DNA from: Pelecanus crispus | Lineage: Eukaryota; Chordata; Aves; Pelecaniformes; Pelecanidae | Assembly: GCF_030463565.1 (NCBI RefSeq) | Contig: NC_134660.1 | Location: 2,927,501-2,991,500, forward strand | Direction: 5' to 3' | DNA: 64,000 bases | In this document: in pieces, positions 12,001 to 34,745 of the stretch | How positions within the stretch are numbered: the first letter of the stretch is position 1 | Layout: every line of letters begins with the position of its first letter | Notes under the pieces: generated by a model | Seen by the model: only the letters and a program-made list of their open reading frames with translations | What the model was told of the DNA's origin: nothing | Database searches by the model: none | Translations under genes and position numbers: made by a program

Positions 12001-15000
12001 GGGACTTGTTTTGAAACAGATTTTTTTTTTTTTCCCCACTGGGTATAGCTAATGGAGAGAACATACTGTCACAATGTACCCTCAAAGCTGAGAGTTTAAC
12101 AGCATTCAGGAACACCTGCCCTTGCATGGCTGACATGCTTCAGGTCACAGCCAAGATAGAAGGGAGTGGAGGAGGAGGAGGAAGATGCCTTGGGCACGGA
12201 TGACACCATAGTTGTTTGCAATGGGGCCTCTTCCCTTTTCCTGTGATGAAACTGTTACGAGCTCCTGCCCAGGAGAGGATGGTGGACTATTTAAGCCTGA
12301 AAGGCTCACCCAGTGTGGGCATGAATTCACCCGGTGCACTTAAATGCAGGATTATCATGTGCTCTGCAGTAACACAGACGTGCGTTGGCTGAAAGCAGAG
12401 GCTGGGAGAGAATGCAGCCTTTTCCCTTTGGGGTGTGTGTGGCAGCAGTAAGGGGTGAGGCTGAACCGGCCTCCGTGGTGGGCTGGGGTGATGGCATGGT
12501 GATGGGTGCGTGGGCTGAACACACGCAAGCTCCTATCAGCTCCCATGGCACCACCTTTTCTGACCTCTGCATTTACAGCCTCCTTTGGACCGATGTGTTT
12601 GGGAGAAACTGCTGAGGCTGCTGAGCACATTTGTGGGGGTACGACTGGACTATTACCCACCCTTTTTGGTGCTTCAGTGGTCATGAATCCTCTTCCATCC
12701 TTCCTACCTCTGGTCAGTTCTTGTCAGGAAAATTCAGTTTGCTTCTGTTGCTACACAGAGAAAAAACTGTGGAAGATCTATCTGGGGAATATGACTCATT
12801 CTCATAATTACACATCATAAACTAACTACCATTATATAATCATCAAGCAATTTTATTAACACCAGATAATCCATGGAACAATATTTCTCCATAGTAAAGA
12901 AGAAACCCAGTCCCTGAAGCATGACTGTGTTGGAGGGAGAATATTGTTCTTGTTCTGAGGACATATGCTGCTCTTCCTTCCACTGAGGTTCAGCTGCCTA
13001 ACACTTCGCATGAAACTGTTCTCCTCTCCACTAAAACTTAAATGATGAGGGGTTTTTTCTTATCCTCATAAAAAGCTGGATGTTTGAAAACTGAAAAATC
13101 TAAGAAAATTTGATTCAGATTCGTTGCAACATATTAGGGCTCAATCATGTTTATTATTTTAATAGTGCATTAACTGAGAGTTCTAACCAAAAAGTAATTC
13201 CCACCTAACGATTCCCAACTGTTTACTCTGTAATGAACCCAATGTGCTTTGGAGTCTTTTTTCCCCACCAACTCAGCTGTTGGTGCCTGGCAGCAGCTCC
13301 ATCCAGAAATATTTGGGGTTAAAAATGTTGTCAGTACCAAGTATTTCCAGTCAAAAGCATGATTTTCTCTAAATGCATTTTTGTAATTAGAAATAGTTGT
13401 GTCAAAAGAACTTTGCCCCATTCTTCTCCTAGCAGTGGGACACTCAAGCAGCGGACTTCGGTTTGTTCCCACAGCAGTTTGTACGACTGTCATGAACCCC
13501 CGGTGTGCCCAGCAGGAGCATCTTCAAATATCTTTAGCATTACTTAGTGGAACAGTACACAGGATGTGTTGTTCATTCTCTTTCTTCCTATGTATATTTA
13601 TGGCCACACTGATAAAATAAAGCAGTGCGTTTTTAGAGCTCAGTGAAATTCTGTGTAAACCACCTGCATATGATCGTTGCCTGCATGCCAAAACATACTT
13701 AGGCTTTTTAAGTGAAGGTTTTTGAAATATCTGTTTTGAACTGAGAGTAAGTTCCCACCTCTCCTGCTCTCTTCTGCAAGACACGGTGCAAGTCGTGGCA
13801 TCTGCCCACACCCCGAGATATGCGGTCACAGGGAATACCCCTGGAACGTATCCTTGTTGCATCTGATGGTCCTAACACAGCGCATTCACCCACCTGCCAG
13901 CTAAAACTGGACTGCAGCACTGGGGCATGATCTGCTGCCCTCCATGTAAGGCCAGTCAGTAGTATCCAATCCAGCAAACATCTCTCCTTTAGGAAAAAAA
14001 ATAGTTCTTGCATACATTATACTTGATCTGTTACTCATTTGTTATTGCAGAAACTAGTACTGATGAAACATTAAAGGGCACCTTCAAAAGATCCACCACC
14101 CAATGGAACGATGGTGATTATGATAGGAACAGTAATTAGGTGAGTCAGAGCTGTAAGAGGCTTATACAGTACAAACCCTTTGGTTGGGAACTTTGTCATT
14201 TTGGGTCGAAACAGCCCTTTGCACAGCTGACTCTCTGGGGTCTCAGCTAATGCAAATTCATTGGCAAGACCTTCAGCAGCAAAGGGTCATTGTAACACAA
14301 TCACAACCCCTACAGAGAGCCTGGGTTTCACTGTGCTCCTGCCTAACGACATGATGCAAAATATTCCAGTGCCATTTGAAAAACATAAACGGGTATTGGC
14401 AAATTGGTGCAGCGAGTTTCAGCCTGGCATCCGTTCTGTGCACTTATACACAGGAGAATGCAGCTGGGGGCTTCGAAGAAGCAGGGAGGAAGCCTGTGTT
14501 GTCTCCTGCAATAGTCACACGCACAGAATCGGGTCACGTCAGCCTCACTACAAATGTGACCATTAAATACAGGTGAGAGAGCTGGAGCAAGATGTCAGGG
14601 CTGATAGCTTGTTCCGTGTCTTCAGCTAGCAGGATCTCCCCAGCACATACTGCAGACACTACTTCGTCTGTTTAGCTGCGTATTTCTGTTAGAAGAAAAT
14701 TAGCCAAGCAAATCAGAGCTGGGTTTGCCGCACGCCGCTCCCCTGGGCACCCTTCGGCAGTCTCGGTGAGAGCCGAGTGCCCTCTAGAGAGCGGGCTGCA
14801 GACTGTGGCGCAGGGCCTGTGATGTCCGTCTCCTCCTGCATCTCCAAACATCCCATGTAGTGAAAGGCAAAATGCGTCTGAAACGCAAAATGTGTCTGAA
14901 TCGCTCAGCACCGTGGGCGCAGGGATCGGCAGCGGCAGGAGGGAATGCTTCCCTGCGCCACTGCAGTGCAGTAATTGCATCTTCCCGTGTGTTAGAGGGC

Positions 15001-17000
15001 TGTCCAGTGCAGGTGGCCCTGGCCAGTACTGAAATTACTGTATATTATGTATCATTACATTTTTCTATAATACTATTTTAATTACATATCATTGTACTTT
15101 TGTTGTATAGATTAACAGCAACTGCCATTAAGCCACGGGTAGTATTAGCCAAACTTATCTGCATCTCCTGGCCTCGTAGTAAAATACAAGCCCCACTTTA
15201 AGCAGAGTGTCTGATCGCAGTCTCACGTACTGCGATAATGCACTGTTTACCCTCCTTGGGCAGGCGGAACAAGAACAGGAGACTGTGCCAGACCGGGCAC
15301 TTGGGACCAGAAGACTGGCAGGTCGGCATTTCGTTTGGATCTGCCAGTTAAGAACAGCTGACACCTTATGGAGAGATCGGGAAAGTACCAAGATGTCTGG
15401 TCTGCTGGTATTTACCAGGCATTTTCTCCATTTCCTTGTTCTTTGGCACAAGCAGCATTTGCATGTAATGATAATCTTTTATTCCAGCTCCTAAGTTTTT
15501 ATCTGAAGTCAAATACAGTGCTAGTGAAAAACTTGAGTCTTAGTATGAGCTGGATAGGCTACCAGTTTTGCCCTTTGTTCTGAAAAAAGAAAAACCCAAA
15601 CAAAAACAGTATAAATATTTTCACAAGTGCTTCAGGTCAATATTTCCTTATGTGGTGGCAAGAGCAAAATGCCAGTGCAATGGCAGTTAGAAAGTGAATA
15701 CTCAGATGCCAAATTCAGAGGATTTTAGTTTCGATGAGAAACCATCTCTCACTTCAGGGAGGATTTGATTCATGCTCTTGAGCCGAGATCCTCAGCTGGG
15801 AGGAGCGAGCAGCAGGTGGCACGTCCGCAGAACCCGAGTGGTTTGCACAAGCGTTTGTACGGTGGTGGCAGCTGCCGGGGAGAAATCGCAGTCTGGGAAG
15901 AGCGACATGGCAAACCTGGCACAGTCCCAGAGAAGGTGTGTGTGCTGCTGGCATTAACCTCTTCCGCCCCTGCTGCACATCAGCCAGAAAGCCGGTGTCA
16001 GCCCTTTCTGCTGGCATTTCTTTTCCAGGCACTGGCTGAAGCCACGAGAGGCCGCCCTGGGAGCGCTGCGGCAGCAGCTCTGGGCGAGGGCTGGGGAGTC
16101 AGCTCTGCCTTCTCTGCGACCCTGCTGCTTCTCGCAGCCCTGTCTGCCAGGGATCAGCCTTCTTGCTTCTCGGCTTCAAAGCCAAAATACTCCCTTTGCC
16201 CCCTGTCCCCATCTCCCTACTTATCGTGGTGCATAAACGGACCGTGAGCAGAGGCAGAAATGCTGTTCCTCCAGGTGTGTGGCATATTCAGGAAGGGGAT
16301 TTGGGGAAACGCACTTGATTTATGCTTTAAATATTTTTTAGTTTCTCAGCAAAGGACTCAAAGATATTTTACGTGTGTTTAGGTGTGAGAAATGTTTGTG
16401 TCATGTTATATAGGCAATAAAAAGAGCTTTCAAGACATCTGCTTTTTCCACCCTGTGGGTGTCTCTGCACAGCTACGGATGTCCAACCACCGCTTTGCTA
16501 TCTCAAGAGAAGAGGAGTTTCATGATAAAATTTGAATGCTGTCATCTCAGCACCTGCTCTCAGCTCTGCGTGCAGTCACCCAAGAGAATAGGCACGTGCG
16601 TTGCACAGTCCCTCTCCCCGGGCAGATGTCTGACACAAAAGAGGTGGGATTTGCTCTGCAGAGAGGGAGACTCACTCGGACATGCTTACATTACAGAAGT
16701 CCGGAAGACAGGTGAGGTCAGAAGACACCTCCCTCCCCCCAGATGACTGCAGTGCAGATCTGTTAAGACATGTATTACTGCCATGGCACTCCCCAGCAGC
16801 CAACACGTCTCACAGTTTAATGGCTGACACATCTGGAGAGCAGCTGGAGATGTGCACCAGGGATGGCTGCTAAGCCGATAACCGTATATGGATATACACC
16901 ATCTTGAGCTTGCTTTTTCATGGAAATTGCTGTCACTGATCTCTCTGTTCTCCTTTCATTGATGAGCTCCAGCTCCACTTCCTCCTTTGTTGTTCTGCAA
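9100..17000. other. Intergenic spacer between gene 1 promoter and gene 2 3' end
   Basis: About 7.9 kb without a supportable gene. Frames of 60-160 codons occur, mainly in the GC-richer part at 14.7-16.3 kb, but they lack family motifs, splice context or a partner copy. There is a T-run near 12020 and no recognisable CR1. I see no keratin exon remnants. Confidence 0.55.
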
Positions 17001-17008
17001 TGAATTTA

Positions 17009-17422
17009 AGCACAATGTTCTGTGGGAAGCACACAGGCATCTGCCTGATGAGGCTGTCTGCGTAGACCATGGAGGATGTCATGCAGGAACGGGCAACGTA
17101 TGCTACAGGCTTTGACAGGGAGGAGGTGGACAAGACCTGCAAGGTCAGCGAGGCCATTCTCTGGCTCCCACTGGCAAAGCAGCTTTGTTCCCAGTGGAGT
17201 GTGATCCTGACCAGTTTAGGTGACCTTTGTGCATGGGTTTCCAGCTTTTCCTGCTGGGGCCATTGCAGAGGCTAGCTAGCTTGGCTGAGGTTGTGGTTTG
17301 CACCTGGACCAGCACCTGGTTTTCTAAAGGAACTCAGTTTCCAGACACAGGTTTCTTGATTGCATCAGGCAGAAGCAAAGTTTTATTAAAGAAATTTTTT
17401 ACCAGCAGGTACATTAGTGATC
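17009..17422 (-). repeat. 3'-flank block of gene 2, nearly identical to 27265-27608
   Basis: It runs from AGCACAATGTTCTGTG to ACATTAGTGATC and covers the poly(A) region plus about 350 bp beyond it in transcription sense. The first 225 bp differ from the gene 3 copy at only two bases. An extra segment of about 70 bp (near 17237-17310) is present here only. Minus-strand reading stays open for about 70 codons in both copies, but I recognise no protein family. Flanking sequence beyond 17009 is unrelated to the gene 3 flank. Confidence 0.8.
17382..17387 (-). terminator. Poly(A) signal, KRT9-like gene 2
   Basis: AATAAA on the minus strand within GCAAAGTTTTATTA (+ strand), about 230 bp past the gene 2 stop. 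The same string is found at the ends of genes 3 and 4. Confidence 0.8.
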
Positions 17423-17614
17423 CTGACTAACACAAGTAACTTCTAGAGATTACAGCATTACAGAACAGAAGTAGCAGAACAGAGAAGATGGTGGCCCCCA
17501 ACAGGCCCCTTTAGATACATGGCAAAGCATCACTGAGTTACTTCTACTTTCTCTGCATAGAGGCGTGCAGTGAACATGGAGTGTTCTTGTTTTGTCTATG
17601 GGTTTCTCTGTATG

Positions 17615-22614
<5,000 letters not shown>

Positions 22615-22710
22615 GGCGACAGCAGTTGGAAATGCAAGCAGAAGCCCAAAGCAAGATGCACAGCTTGATATTAAATCAGACTGCGAGTTGTCCGTTGCCG
22701 CGAAACTCTA

Positions 22711-22804
22711 TTTATACCTTCCACAGTGGGTGTCACCACTGTTTCTTCTTCCCATAAGGCTGGCTACTCTAGCCATTGGTGCCAAGAATAATTTCTCAAA
22801 GGGA
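22711..22804 (-). promoter_or_regulatory. Proximal promoter of KRT9-like gene 2
   Basis: TATAAA (22711-22716) is about 97 bp before the ATG. GGTGACACCC (22728-22737) lies 11 bp upstream of it. The distal box at 22781-22804 starts GCCAAGAATAATTT on the + strand and ends CAAAGGGA. The 5' leader (AAGCAAGATGCACAGCTTGA on the + strand) is nearly identical to that of gene 3. Confidence 0.75.
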
Positions 22805-22890
22805 AGTTTCCTTTCAAGAATCCTGGTAGACAAGGAAGATACTTTACATGTCTCTTGCTAATTTAAAAATGCATTAGCAATAATGTTTTA

Positions 22891-22897
22891 TGAATCA
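22891..22897. promoter_or_regulatory. AP-1-like site upstream of gene 2
   Basis: TGAATCA, one base from the TGAGTCA consensus, sits in a block (about 22835-23045) conserved with the gene 3 upstream region, where the matching heptamer is a perfect TGAGTCA. AP-1 is an established activator of many epidermal keratin genes; binding here is inferred. Confidence 0.4.
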
Positions 22898-24161
22898 TCA
22901 GCTTTTTGTTTATGATGCAAACTTTACAACATTAAGCCAGGAAAAACACTGTCCTAAATTATATACCAGGAAGAAATCATTAAAGGTTATTGCATCAAAG
23001 GGCTCTTTATCTCTCATTAATTTATTTTCATTTTATTTTGAGTTGAATAAGCAGTTTTCATGCAAGGTGCTGATGTTGGAATATGTAAGATGAAAAAGAA
23101 AGAATAAATACGAAGTTTGACTCTCGAATGATGTATGAGGAATGATGTAAGAACTTTGTGGAAAGATCAGAGACACAGAGATTAACCTTTAAGTCTCACC
23201 ATTGGCAAAATGACAACTCCAGAGCACTGCTACGAGACCATGGAGTGATCTCGTAATGGACATGGATGAAAAGCTCTTCATATATGATTGTGGCTCTCCA
23301 GTAATTCACAAAGGATTTGTGTCTTTATGTGGAGAGTGTAAAGTAAGGTAAAAGTACTTTAAATATTTCCTGTTGTTCTGTGAAAGGTATTTCTGCAGTT
23401 TTCATCATTATGGATAGCAATTGTTGCTGGGGAAGGGTGGGTGTTCTGAAACAGTGAATGGGAGTGGAAACATCTTATGGGCAATTTCTCTGTCAGTATG
23501 TGCTGCATTCTAATAAGAGCTTTGGGACTCCTGTTCTAGGAAATATAAAGAAAGAATTGCACATAAAGCTGGCAGAGCAATTGTTGCCCGATACAGTTCT
23601 ACACTGGCTTGGAGAAGATGGATTAAGTACAAACTAGAGGTTCTTCTCTATCACTAATGTCTCCAAATCTTAACTAGGCAGAGAAATTAAAAAGTAAGAA
23701 TCCTTTCATGCTTCTGACATCAAAATCCAGGCTAAGCTCATTTTCTTGAGATGTTTTGCTAAGACTCAAGAGCAATGGCCTTCCCTCTGGGACAACCTGT
23801 TTCTGCTGGCCATTGAGCAAGACAGGCGTTCCACAGCTTTCTCAAACTAACCATTCACTGTAAGAAATTCTCCAAGCCTGCTTCACTAGGGAACAAATGA
23901 GATGAAACTCTTGCTCAAATCCTCACTCTGTGTCAGGATTGTGGATTGGGATAGCTATTATTACGGCAATTAAATAACATCATTTACTGAAGGACTGAAT
24001 TATCCCAGTATTCATGGATTTGCCCATCATTTTATTGCTCTTATCCTCCTTATTTCTGTTGAAGAGATGCCTCCCCTTATCTCTGCATCCTTGGATGTTA
24101 CTTATGAAAGCCAGCAGCATTCCTGTAATATCTCCAGCAGGCTGGAGACAGAGGTGTGGAG

Positions 24162-24235
24162 AGACTTGCTCAAAGTGACTTACTCTGGCAGTCTGCAGCT
24201 GAACCTAGGTCTCCTGTGTCAGACTGCAGTGCCTG
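24162..24235 (+). repeat. MIR/CORE-SINE-like relic
   Basis: GACTTGCTCAAAGTGACT, then CAGCTGAACCTAGGTCTCCT, then CAGTGCCTGAATG resemble the MIR core (ACTTGCCCAAGGTCAC, AACCCAGGTCT). It is highly decayed. A related segment lies at 34447-34515 at the same relative position upstream of gene 3. Confidence 0.4.
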
Positions 24236-24366
24236 AATGTCAGCCTGCCCTTCCTTCCAAGTTGTGCTCCACTCAGTCCCTAAATACAAAGGAGCAAAGC
24301 TCAGAATAGGTAAAAACTCAAAGTTTTTTTATATAGGAAGGAATACCTGGATTTCATTACTAGGAC

Positions 24367-24475
24367 TGGAGAACATAATTGGAGTCAGGGTGTGGTGGTA
24401 AGAATGAACCGAAACTGATGTAATATTGCATGGCTTGAAGCTTTGCCTGTCCTGCATATGATTCTTCAGGAGTTT
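24367..24475. repeat. Upstream duplicate block, copy 1
   Basis: Shares ATAATTG-AGG-AGGGTGTGG, GTAAGA and TTGAAGCTTTGC-type matches with 34641-34745. Both copies lie 1.8-1.9 kb upstream of the ATG of genes 2 and 3 respectively, so they mark the tandem duplication unit. Confidence 0.6.
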
Positions 24476-27264
24476 CCCAATAGCTGTCTGCAGCAAGCAT
24501 CTTTTTTAGTGAGCATGCATTCCTTCCTCTGCTCCACAGTTATCATTTTAGCACATCAGAATAATGCAGGCAGAAACATGGAATCACTTACTCCTTTGTG
24601 GGAGTGGAGGATGTCTACATGCCTACTACAGTAATTATCGCGGAGAGCAGAGAGGATGGCTCCTGCTCTTCTGAGATACATTGGTCCCTGGTGGGCCTCT
24701 TTCTGCTGCGGGTCTTCAGCAGGCCCCTTTGCCCAGGATCCTTGCATGGCACACGCTTGCTCTCTTTCTTGCTATTTTTCCTTTTTGTCTTCAGGAAATG
24801 GGTGCACTAGTTAAGCTAAGATAAAATTAAATGATTGTGCTGAAGACCTCAAAAAATAAATTAAGCTTTCCCTGCTGTTTTCATTCAGTTATTTGAACTC
24901 ATAAGTTTCCTGGGTCTGTCTCATTAGCACAAAGAAATATGGAAATCTCATGGAAATGTAGTTTCCAGCCCAAGGTTTGCAGCTCCATAATTTGCAGCTC
25001 CTTAATATATGGGTTGTTTCCAGGGTGTTTTCTGCTGAAGAACTGTTTATCACAAGCTACCTTCTCATGAGCTGCTTTCCAGACGCATCCCAACTTGTAC
25101 GTCCACAAACAACATCACAGTGTCTTAGGAGCTGAGTCTGTACACCCCCGGGGGCTTTCCAGAGGCATATTCATAAAGTCTGGATCATTAGAGTCCTTCT
25201 GGCCATGTCATTAGGTCTCTCTCACCTCTCAGGAATTTAGGACAGCTCCTTTGTGAAAGTGCACGCTTTCTACCTGCGGACCTGGTGGGAAGGAAGGCCT
25301 TTGATATGAATACAGGGAATCAGGTGGAGCAGCTAGATGTCAGTAGCAGTTCGCAAGAGAGGGAGACTAGCCCAGACCTGGTGGGAATCAGCTGGGGCTT
25401 CCAGAAGAAAGCGGCAAGCTTTTATATATTGTAGGTAGCCTAGAGTTTCCAGAAGACTGAAAACTGGAAGAGCTTCAGTACAGTATCTTTATATTTTTAG
25501 AAAGGAGAGTGTGAGGACTGGTGGATTGGGACAGATTGAGGCCAGAAAGGGCAGCAGTGGGTTATCTTGCTGTCTTTCTTTGCACTGAACAGGCAGGAGA
25601 AGACAATGGAAAGGAAAAGGGAAAGATTTGCTTTCCGACTTCTCAGCCAGAGCTCTGAGAACAACTGACACATACACAGAGGAGTCCAACCAATGGAAAT
25701 TTGCCATTATAACCATGATAAGTATCTCTTTTGTTCTCTTGTGAACTGCTGGCTTTACATGTCTACTGAGAGATTTCTGCATCAAGTCTGGGACTTTCTG
25801 TAGGGCTGGAGCTGATCTTTAAAGAAGACTTGATTTAGACTCTTGGTTTAAAAACTTCTACCTATGGCCACTCTTCTGAGTCATTATTGCAGTTGTTCCA
25901 GTGCTGCATTTTCTTATTTTGCTCTAACCCCTGGATACTATTGGGTTCAGTGTCTGGTAGATGAAATAAAAGAAATACCACTGAGACATCTTCTCTCCGT
26001 GGTCTTTTACAGCGGGAGAAAGACACCTTTCACCTGCTCCCTGATACATTGACGACTGAGCTTCTTCAGACACTTGCTACCTATGGGCCTTGGAGATGCT
26101 GCTTTCCTGGAAGGTTTCGGGTTGTGTTAAGTCTATTTCTCTAGCAACAGAGAAATTGGTGTTTATATAAAAGAACTGACACTAGAAAAGTGTGCCACAC
26201 TGTACTGTATATATGGTCCTGAAATGTTTTTGTCTTTGTACCCTTTCTCCTCCTCCCCTGAGGCTGGCTGTTCCATAACCTCCAGCTTTTGACAGAAAAG
26301 GATTAACCAGGAGCTTTGCTTTGCCAGGTCATCTCATAAGTGACTATGACTCTTTCTGTAACAGCCACATCAGAGTGTACCAGAAATAACAGCAGCCATA
26401 TCCAGTGCTGCTGTTTTAGCTGTGAACCTGCAGGGTGGAGTGGACATGTAAAACCGATCACTACTTGCTTTTCTGGACCAACAGACAACTTAATCCTCAA
26501 AACACCCTCCAGCTCATAATGGCTTTTGACTGAAAACTCTTCAAACCCAGAATGATTCTGCAAGCTCACCGTGGCCAGTTCCCATGGCTGCACCCACCAG
26601 AAGTGCTCAAGGGCCCTGAGTTACGAAACTGCTGCCCTCGCTTCCCTAGGCAGGTCAGCGTCAGGACGCATGCATGCTGCCATACCAGTCCACACTCACG
26701 CAGCATCAGCTACATGGCTGCTGTTCGAGGCCCAAAGGAGGGAGAGATCTTTGCCTTGCTTGTGAGGTTTAAGATGTAATGGCTCTGTGTATCCAAAGGC
26801 CCTAGCTGGCTTTTTTCTCCATTGTTTTCTCTGTTGAGCTGCACTTTTTCAGCTCCCATCCTTCCCACTCCAGTTTTCCAAAGAAGGTATGTTCAATGTA
26901 AAGATGATTTTTCAACAGTTCCTGATGTTCAGGTTGAAACTCTTTGAAATAGAAGGATGACCAGTAAATGACTCAGTCACTATGTGAAAATAGATGGGAA
27001 ATAAACCTTTTCCCTTCAGTCCTTTTCCCAATGGGAGGATTCCTATAAAATGAAAGGGATAGGTCGGAATATAAGCCATGTCAGCAGAAATTGAATCGGT
27101 TGTTCAGACCAAGATTTCCCCTTCAACCTAATCACAGTCCCCAGGCTGGATGATGGAGTGTGAGAGGGCCCAGCCCCGATGTGTCAGCACTAGACTGGGG
27201 CCGAGGCAATCTGTCTCCAGATGTTGCATCACTGACTTTCAAAATTTTTCTAAATTTGTGTTTT

Positions 27265-27608
27265 AGCACAATGTTCTGTGGGAAGCACACAGGCATCTGC
27301 CTGATGAGGCTGTCTGCGTAGACCATGGAGGATGTCATGCAGGAACGGGCAACGTATGCTACTGGCTTTGACAGGGAGGAGGTGGACAAGACCTGCAAGG
27401 TCAGCGAGGCCATTCTCTGGCTCCCACTGGCAAAGCAGCTTTGTTCCCAGTGGAGTGTGATCCTGACCAGTTTAGGTGACCCTTGTGCATCGATCAGCAC
27501 CTGATTTTCTAAAGGAACTCAGTTTCCAGACACAGGTTTCTTGATTGCATCAGGCAGAAGCAAAGTTTTATTAGAGAAGTTTTTTCACCAGCAGGTACAT
27601 TAGTGATC
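27265..27608 (-). repeat. 3'-flank block of gene 3, nearly identical to 17009-17422
   Basis: Same block as downstream of gene 2 but about 70 bp shorter. It starts AGCACAATGTTCTGTG and ends ACATTAGTGATC. It spans the gene 3 poly(A) signal. Further downstream sequence is unrelated to that of gene 2. Confidence 0.8.
27567..27572 (-). terminator. Poly(A) signal, KRT9-like gene 3
   Basis: AATAAA on the minus strand, about 165 bp past the stop, within the conserved GCAAAGTTTTATTA string of this gene group. Confidence 0.8.
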
Positions 27609-27736
27609 ATACTACTGGTTAACTCCAGCAATAGTCATGGTGATTGGGCACACGCAGCAATACAGACTGGAAAAAGCAAATAGCAAAATAAAGCAGAATG
27701 TGGCCCAATGCTCTGCTTATCCCTCTGACACATTGC

Positions 27737-32821
<5,085 letters not shown>

Positions 32822-32917
32822 TTTGAGGACAGCTGCAGATCCAACCCAAAGCCCAAAGCAAGATGCACAGCTTGATATTGAATCAGACTGCAGGTTGGTT
32901 GTTGCCGCAGATCTCTA

Positions 32918-33015
32918 TTTATACCTTCCAAAGGGGGTGTCACCTATAGGGTGTTTCTTCTTCCCACGGGGCTGGCTAGTCTTGCTGTTTATGCCAAGAA
33001 TAAATAGCCCATAGG
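32918..33015 (-). promoter_or_regulatory. Proximal promoter of KRT9-like gene 3
   Basis: TATAAA (32918-32923) about 97 bp before the ATG, GGTGACACCC (32935-32944) 11 bp upstream, and a weaker distal box starting GCCAAGAATAAAT at 32993. Leader sequence matches gene 2 closely. Confidence 0.75.
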
Positions 33016-33098
33016 CAGTTTCCCTCTAGAAATCCCAGTTCACAAGGAAGATACTTTACATGTCAGCAGCTTATTCCAAAAAGTAAAATAATGTTTTA

Positions 33099-33105
33099 TG
33101 AGTCA
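33099..33105. promoter_or_regulatory. AP-1 consensus site upstream of gene 3
   Basis: A perfect TGAGTCA inside a block of about 200 bp (33045-33245) conserved with the upstream region of gene 2. The position, about 280 bp before the ATG, suits a keratin enhancer element; function is inferred. Confidence 0.5.
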
Positions 33106-34446
33106 TCAGCTTTTTGTATGATGCAAACTTTACAACAAGTCAAGAAAAAAAGTTGCCCTAGATTATGTACAAAGAAGAAACATTGGTATTTATAACATCA
33201 AAGTGCCTTTTATCTTTTATTAATTTGTATTTATTTTATTCTTAGTCCAATAAACATTTTTATATCACATGCTATGGTAGAGTACGTGAACAAAAATGGG
33301 AAATTAATATAAATCACTTCTGAAAAGTGTGAATAGTAATGACTGTAGTAGTGAAAAGACCAGGGATATCATGGTGTAGATGCCTGGCACCTGGCACAAT
33401 GACAGACAGTAGGTCTAATACATGCTTTACTGTGAGATTTCTTAAATCACTGAGGTAATTCACTCATGGATTTAGTTCCGCATTTGTGGCTTATATTTCT
33501 CTGGTCATGCAAACACAAGAAGTCAACTTGCTCACAGTCTGCGAAGATCAGGCCTGCTAAATGTTGGAAGTCCCCATTTATCTCTGTGTCTAGATGTTAC
33601 ACAGACTTGATGTAAGCTGAAGTGTATGAAGTACCTCTCCAAAGTTATTTTTCAATTACTTTAATTGCTGTCCATGCTACCATTGTCACCATTGTGGTGA
33701 TCATAGATAAAGAAAGAGATGACAGGGAAGGGAGTATCCATGGGCAGCGTATCCAGTTCCCTGGATGGACTGAGATGTGATCCCACAGGTCTTTGCCATT
33801 ACTAAGATTGTGCTGAGCATTTCTTACCCGAGTTTGTCAGAGTAGTAGCAGGCATTAGGACAGCCTAGCTAGTCATGGGAGCACGATCTCCAAAACCAGG
33901 CAAGCAACAGCCAGAGGAGCGTTTGGAGAACTGGCTCCACCAGTGCAAGTATCTTTTTCTGGCAGACTGCTGTAATGAGAGGATATTGTGCTCTCCAGGG
34001 GATGGAGGCTTCTGTTCCCTACAGGGTGGAATTCCCAAGCAACTCTTACTCACAAGTAACCTTTGACTCAAGTATGTCCATATTTACAGGACCAGTTGTG
34101 ATAAATCCTCTTTGGCGGTGAGTGTGACACCTGACAGCGAGCCCTGAGAGCAGCCATCACCTCCAGACAGAAGGGCAGAGAAAACCTACACTCATACGCT
34201 CAGCCACCTCTCATTTACTGGTGGGAAGGCGTTACTATGGGTGTAGTTAAGTGGCTTCTGTCACCACGGTAGGAGAGTGTCCCCAAGCATATATAGATGT
34301 GCTCATCTTCTCACCAGCTTAAGTTAGGACTCTCCACCCTCCAGTGAGATAGTTTATTTCTTTGCTTAGATCAGAAATGATAAAAAGAAGCCTACCCAAG
34401 GCTGGCAGCATCCTAGAATATTCATTATTTGGGTGGTTGAGTGAAA

Positions 34447-34515
34447 TAACTTGCTCAAGGACAGAGCCGGAGTCTGTCAGAGCTCAAAATTCCTGGCTAA
34501 GACTGCAGTGGCTGA
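34447..34515 (+). repeat. MIR/CORE-SINE-like relic, copy upstream of gene 3
   Basis: AACTTGCTCAAGGACAGAGCC and GACTGCAGTGGCTGAAAT parallel the 24162-24235 relic and the MIR core. Very decayed; identified mainly through its paired position. Confidence 0.35.
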
Positions 34516-34640
34516 AATACAAGTCCATCCTCCTCCTAGAAACACATCCCCCATGCTCCCCACAAAGCCTAGACTCACAGTAGTGAAAATCATGAGCAAA
34601 AAGGAGGATAGGGAGTAAATCTGCCTTTCATCTGTCATTT

Positions 34641-34745
34641 TGAGGAATATAATTGAAGGCAGGGTGTGGCTGTAAGAGCCAACAGAAATTAATATAATGT
34701 CTGGATTGCTTGGAGCTTTGCTTCTGTTGTGTAGGTTTTCAGAAG
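34641..34745. repeat. Upstream duplicate block, copy 2
   Basis: ATATAATTGAAGGCAGGGTG and TTGGAGCTTTGCTTCTG align with 24367-24475. The copy lies about 1.8 kb upstream of the gene 3 ATG. Confidence 0.6.

Larger units (their letters stand above)
23100..27000. other. Intergenic spacer between gene 2 promoter and gene 3 3' flank
   Basis: Contains an old SINE-like segment (24162-24235) and a block shared with the gene 3 upstream region (24367-24475). Otherwise nothing recognisable. No open frame here shows a known domain. Confidence 0.55.

Noticed and set aside
15765-16247. 160-codon + strand frame in the gene 1-2 spacer
   Set aside because: GC-rich chance frame with no family motif, no splice context and no paralogous copy.
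16933-17157. Possible small protein gene starting MASLTLQV
   Set aside because: Not called as a gene: it lies past the poly(A) site, has no known family, and its open frame is explained by the near-identical duplicated block. Kept as a finding instead.
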